64,000 nt of DNA from VXPQ01 sp965232485 (GTDB lineage: Bacteria > Bacteroidota > Rhodothermia > Rhodothermales > VXPQ01). This document shows positions 63,905-64,000 of this stretch, in pieces (within the stretch, counting starts at the first letter, position 1; each line of letters opens with the position of its first letter). Under the pieces are notes generated by a model. It was not told where the DNA came from, did not search any database, and saw nothing but the letters and a program-made list of their open reading frames with translations. The translations under genes were made by a program, and so were the position numbers. The stretch lies in assembly GCA_965232485.1 (NCBI GenBank), contig OZ246975.1, positions 2,604,001 to 2,668,000 of the forward strand, in the 5' to 3' direction.

Positions 63905-64000
63905 TCAGGCGTCCCGCTCGGGCGAGGCGGGCGCGTTCAGGCGCTTGAGGCTTGTCCACAGGAAGGCGCCGGATGCGGCGATCCCGCACAAGCAAAGCAA
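63905..64000 (-). CDS. C-terminal end of a membrane protein (partial)
   Basis: Only 31 codons are visible before the window edge. The frame reads a hydrophobic stretch (LLCLCGIAASGAFLWTSL) then a charged tail (KRLNAPASPERDA) and stops at 63905. This fits the end of a polysaccharide polymerase or flippase-like membrane protein, but identity is not determinable. It ends 20 bases before the glycosyltransferase start. Confidence 0.45.
   Translation of the reverse strand: MLCLCGIAASGAFLWTSLKRLNAPASPERDA

Overview
The window reads as chromosome of a high-GC bacterium of the Bacteroidota lineage, most likely Rhodothermia-like. The lineage call is inference. It rests on a TonB-dependent receptor paired with a DUF4249 lipoprotein, an AccD without the usual zinc ribbon, an EF-G-like second translocase, a Tat-exported Gfo/Idh oxidoreductase beside a CBM9-like protein, a Planctomycete-type cytochrome/LRR protein, many lipobox proteins and few obvious Shine-Dalgarno sites.

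Layout. 1-4906: sugar and solute metabolism (N-acylglucosamine 2-epimerase family, sodium:solute symporter followed by three very small membrane proteins), split by an intergenic transposon-like repeat. 5131-17016: two giant tandem paralogous secreted proteins (2228 and 1705 aa) made of about 16 and 11 Ig-like modules plus a shared C-terminal region. 17244-26340: sulfatase, AT-rich lipoprotein, TonB receptor, DUF4249, CBM9-like protein and oxidoreductase. 26586-31852: MOSC, Dabb, accD, tsaB, EF-G-like gene. 31668-33503: an EcoRV-type restriction-modification cassette sitting between two 187-bp copies of the end of the EF-G-like gene. 33857-45910: Fic protein, exonuclease I, purU, VTT, MFS, beta-propeller, cytochrome/LRR, CNT nucleoside transporter. 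46592-57451: a defence island in one orientation, with an IetAS-like ATPase/protease pair and a type I restriction-modification locus whose HsdM is fused to a PIN RNase domain, followed by antitoxin-like genes, an HsdS with two nearly identical recognition domains, and an HsdR broken by an A7 frameshift. 57505-64000: an SRPBCC fragment, an unknown pair, tRNA-Met(CAT), holB, a fucose-isomerase-like gene, GroES, a glycosyltransferase.

The most unusual parts are: the HsdM-PIN fusion with adjacent antitoxin-like gene, which may be a PrrC-like fail-safe built into a type I system; the EcoRV-like cassette with a long target duplication and a catalytically gutted endonuclease; the duplicated-TRD HsdS; and a family of intergenic elements with terminal inverted repeats, 4-bp target duplications and a hairpin that shows a compensatory base change between copies.

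All family assignments were made by reading motifs and recalled family sequences. No search or structure prediction was run.
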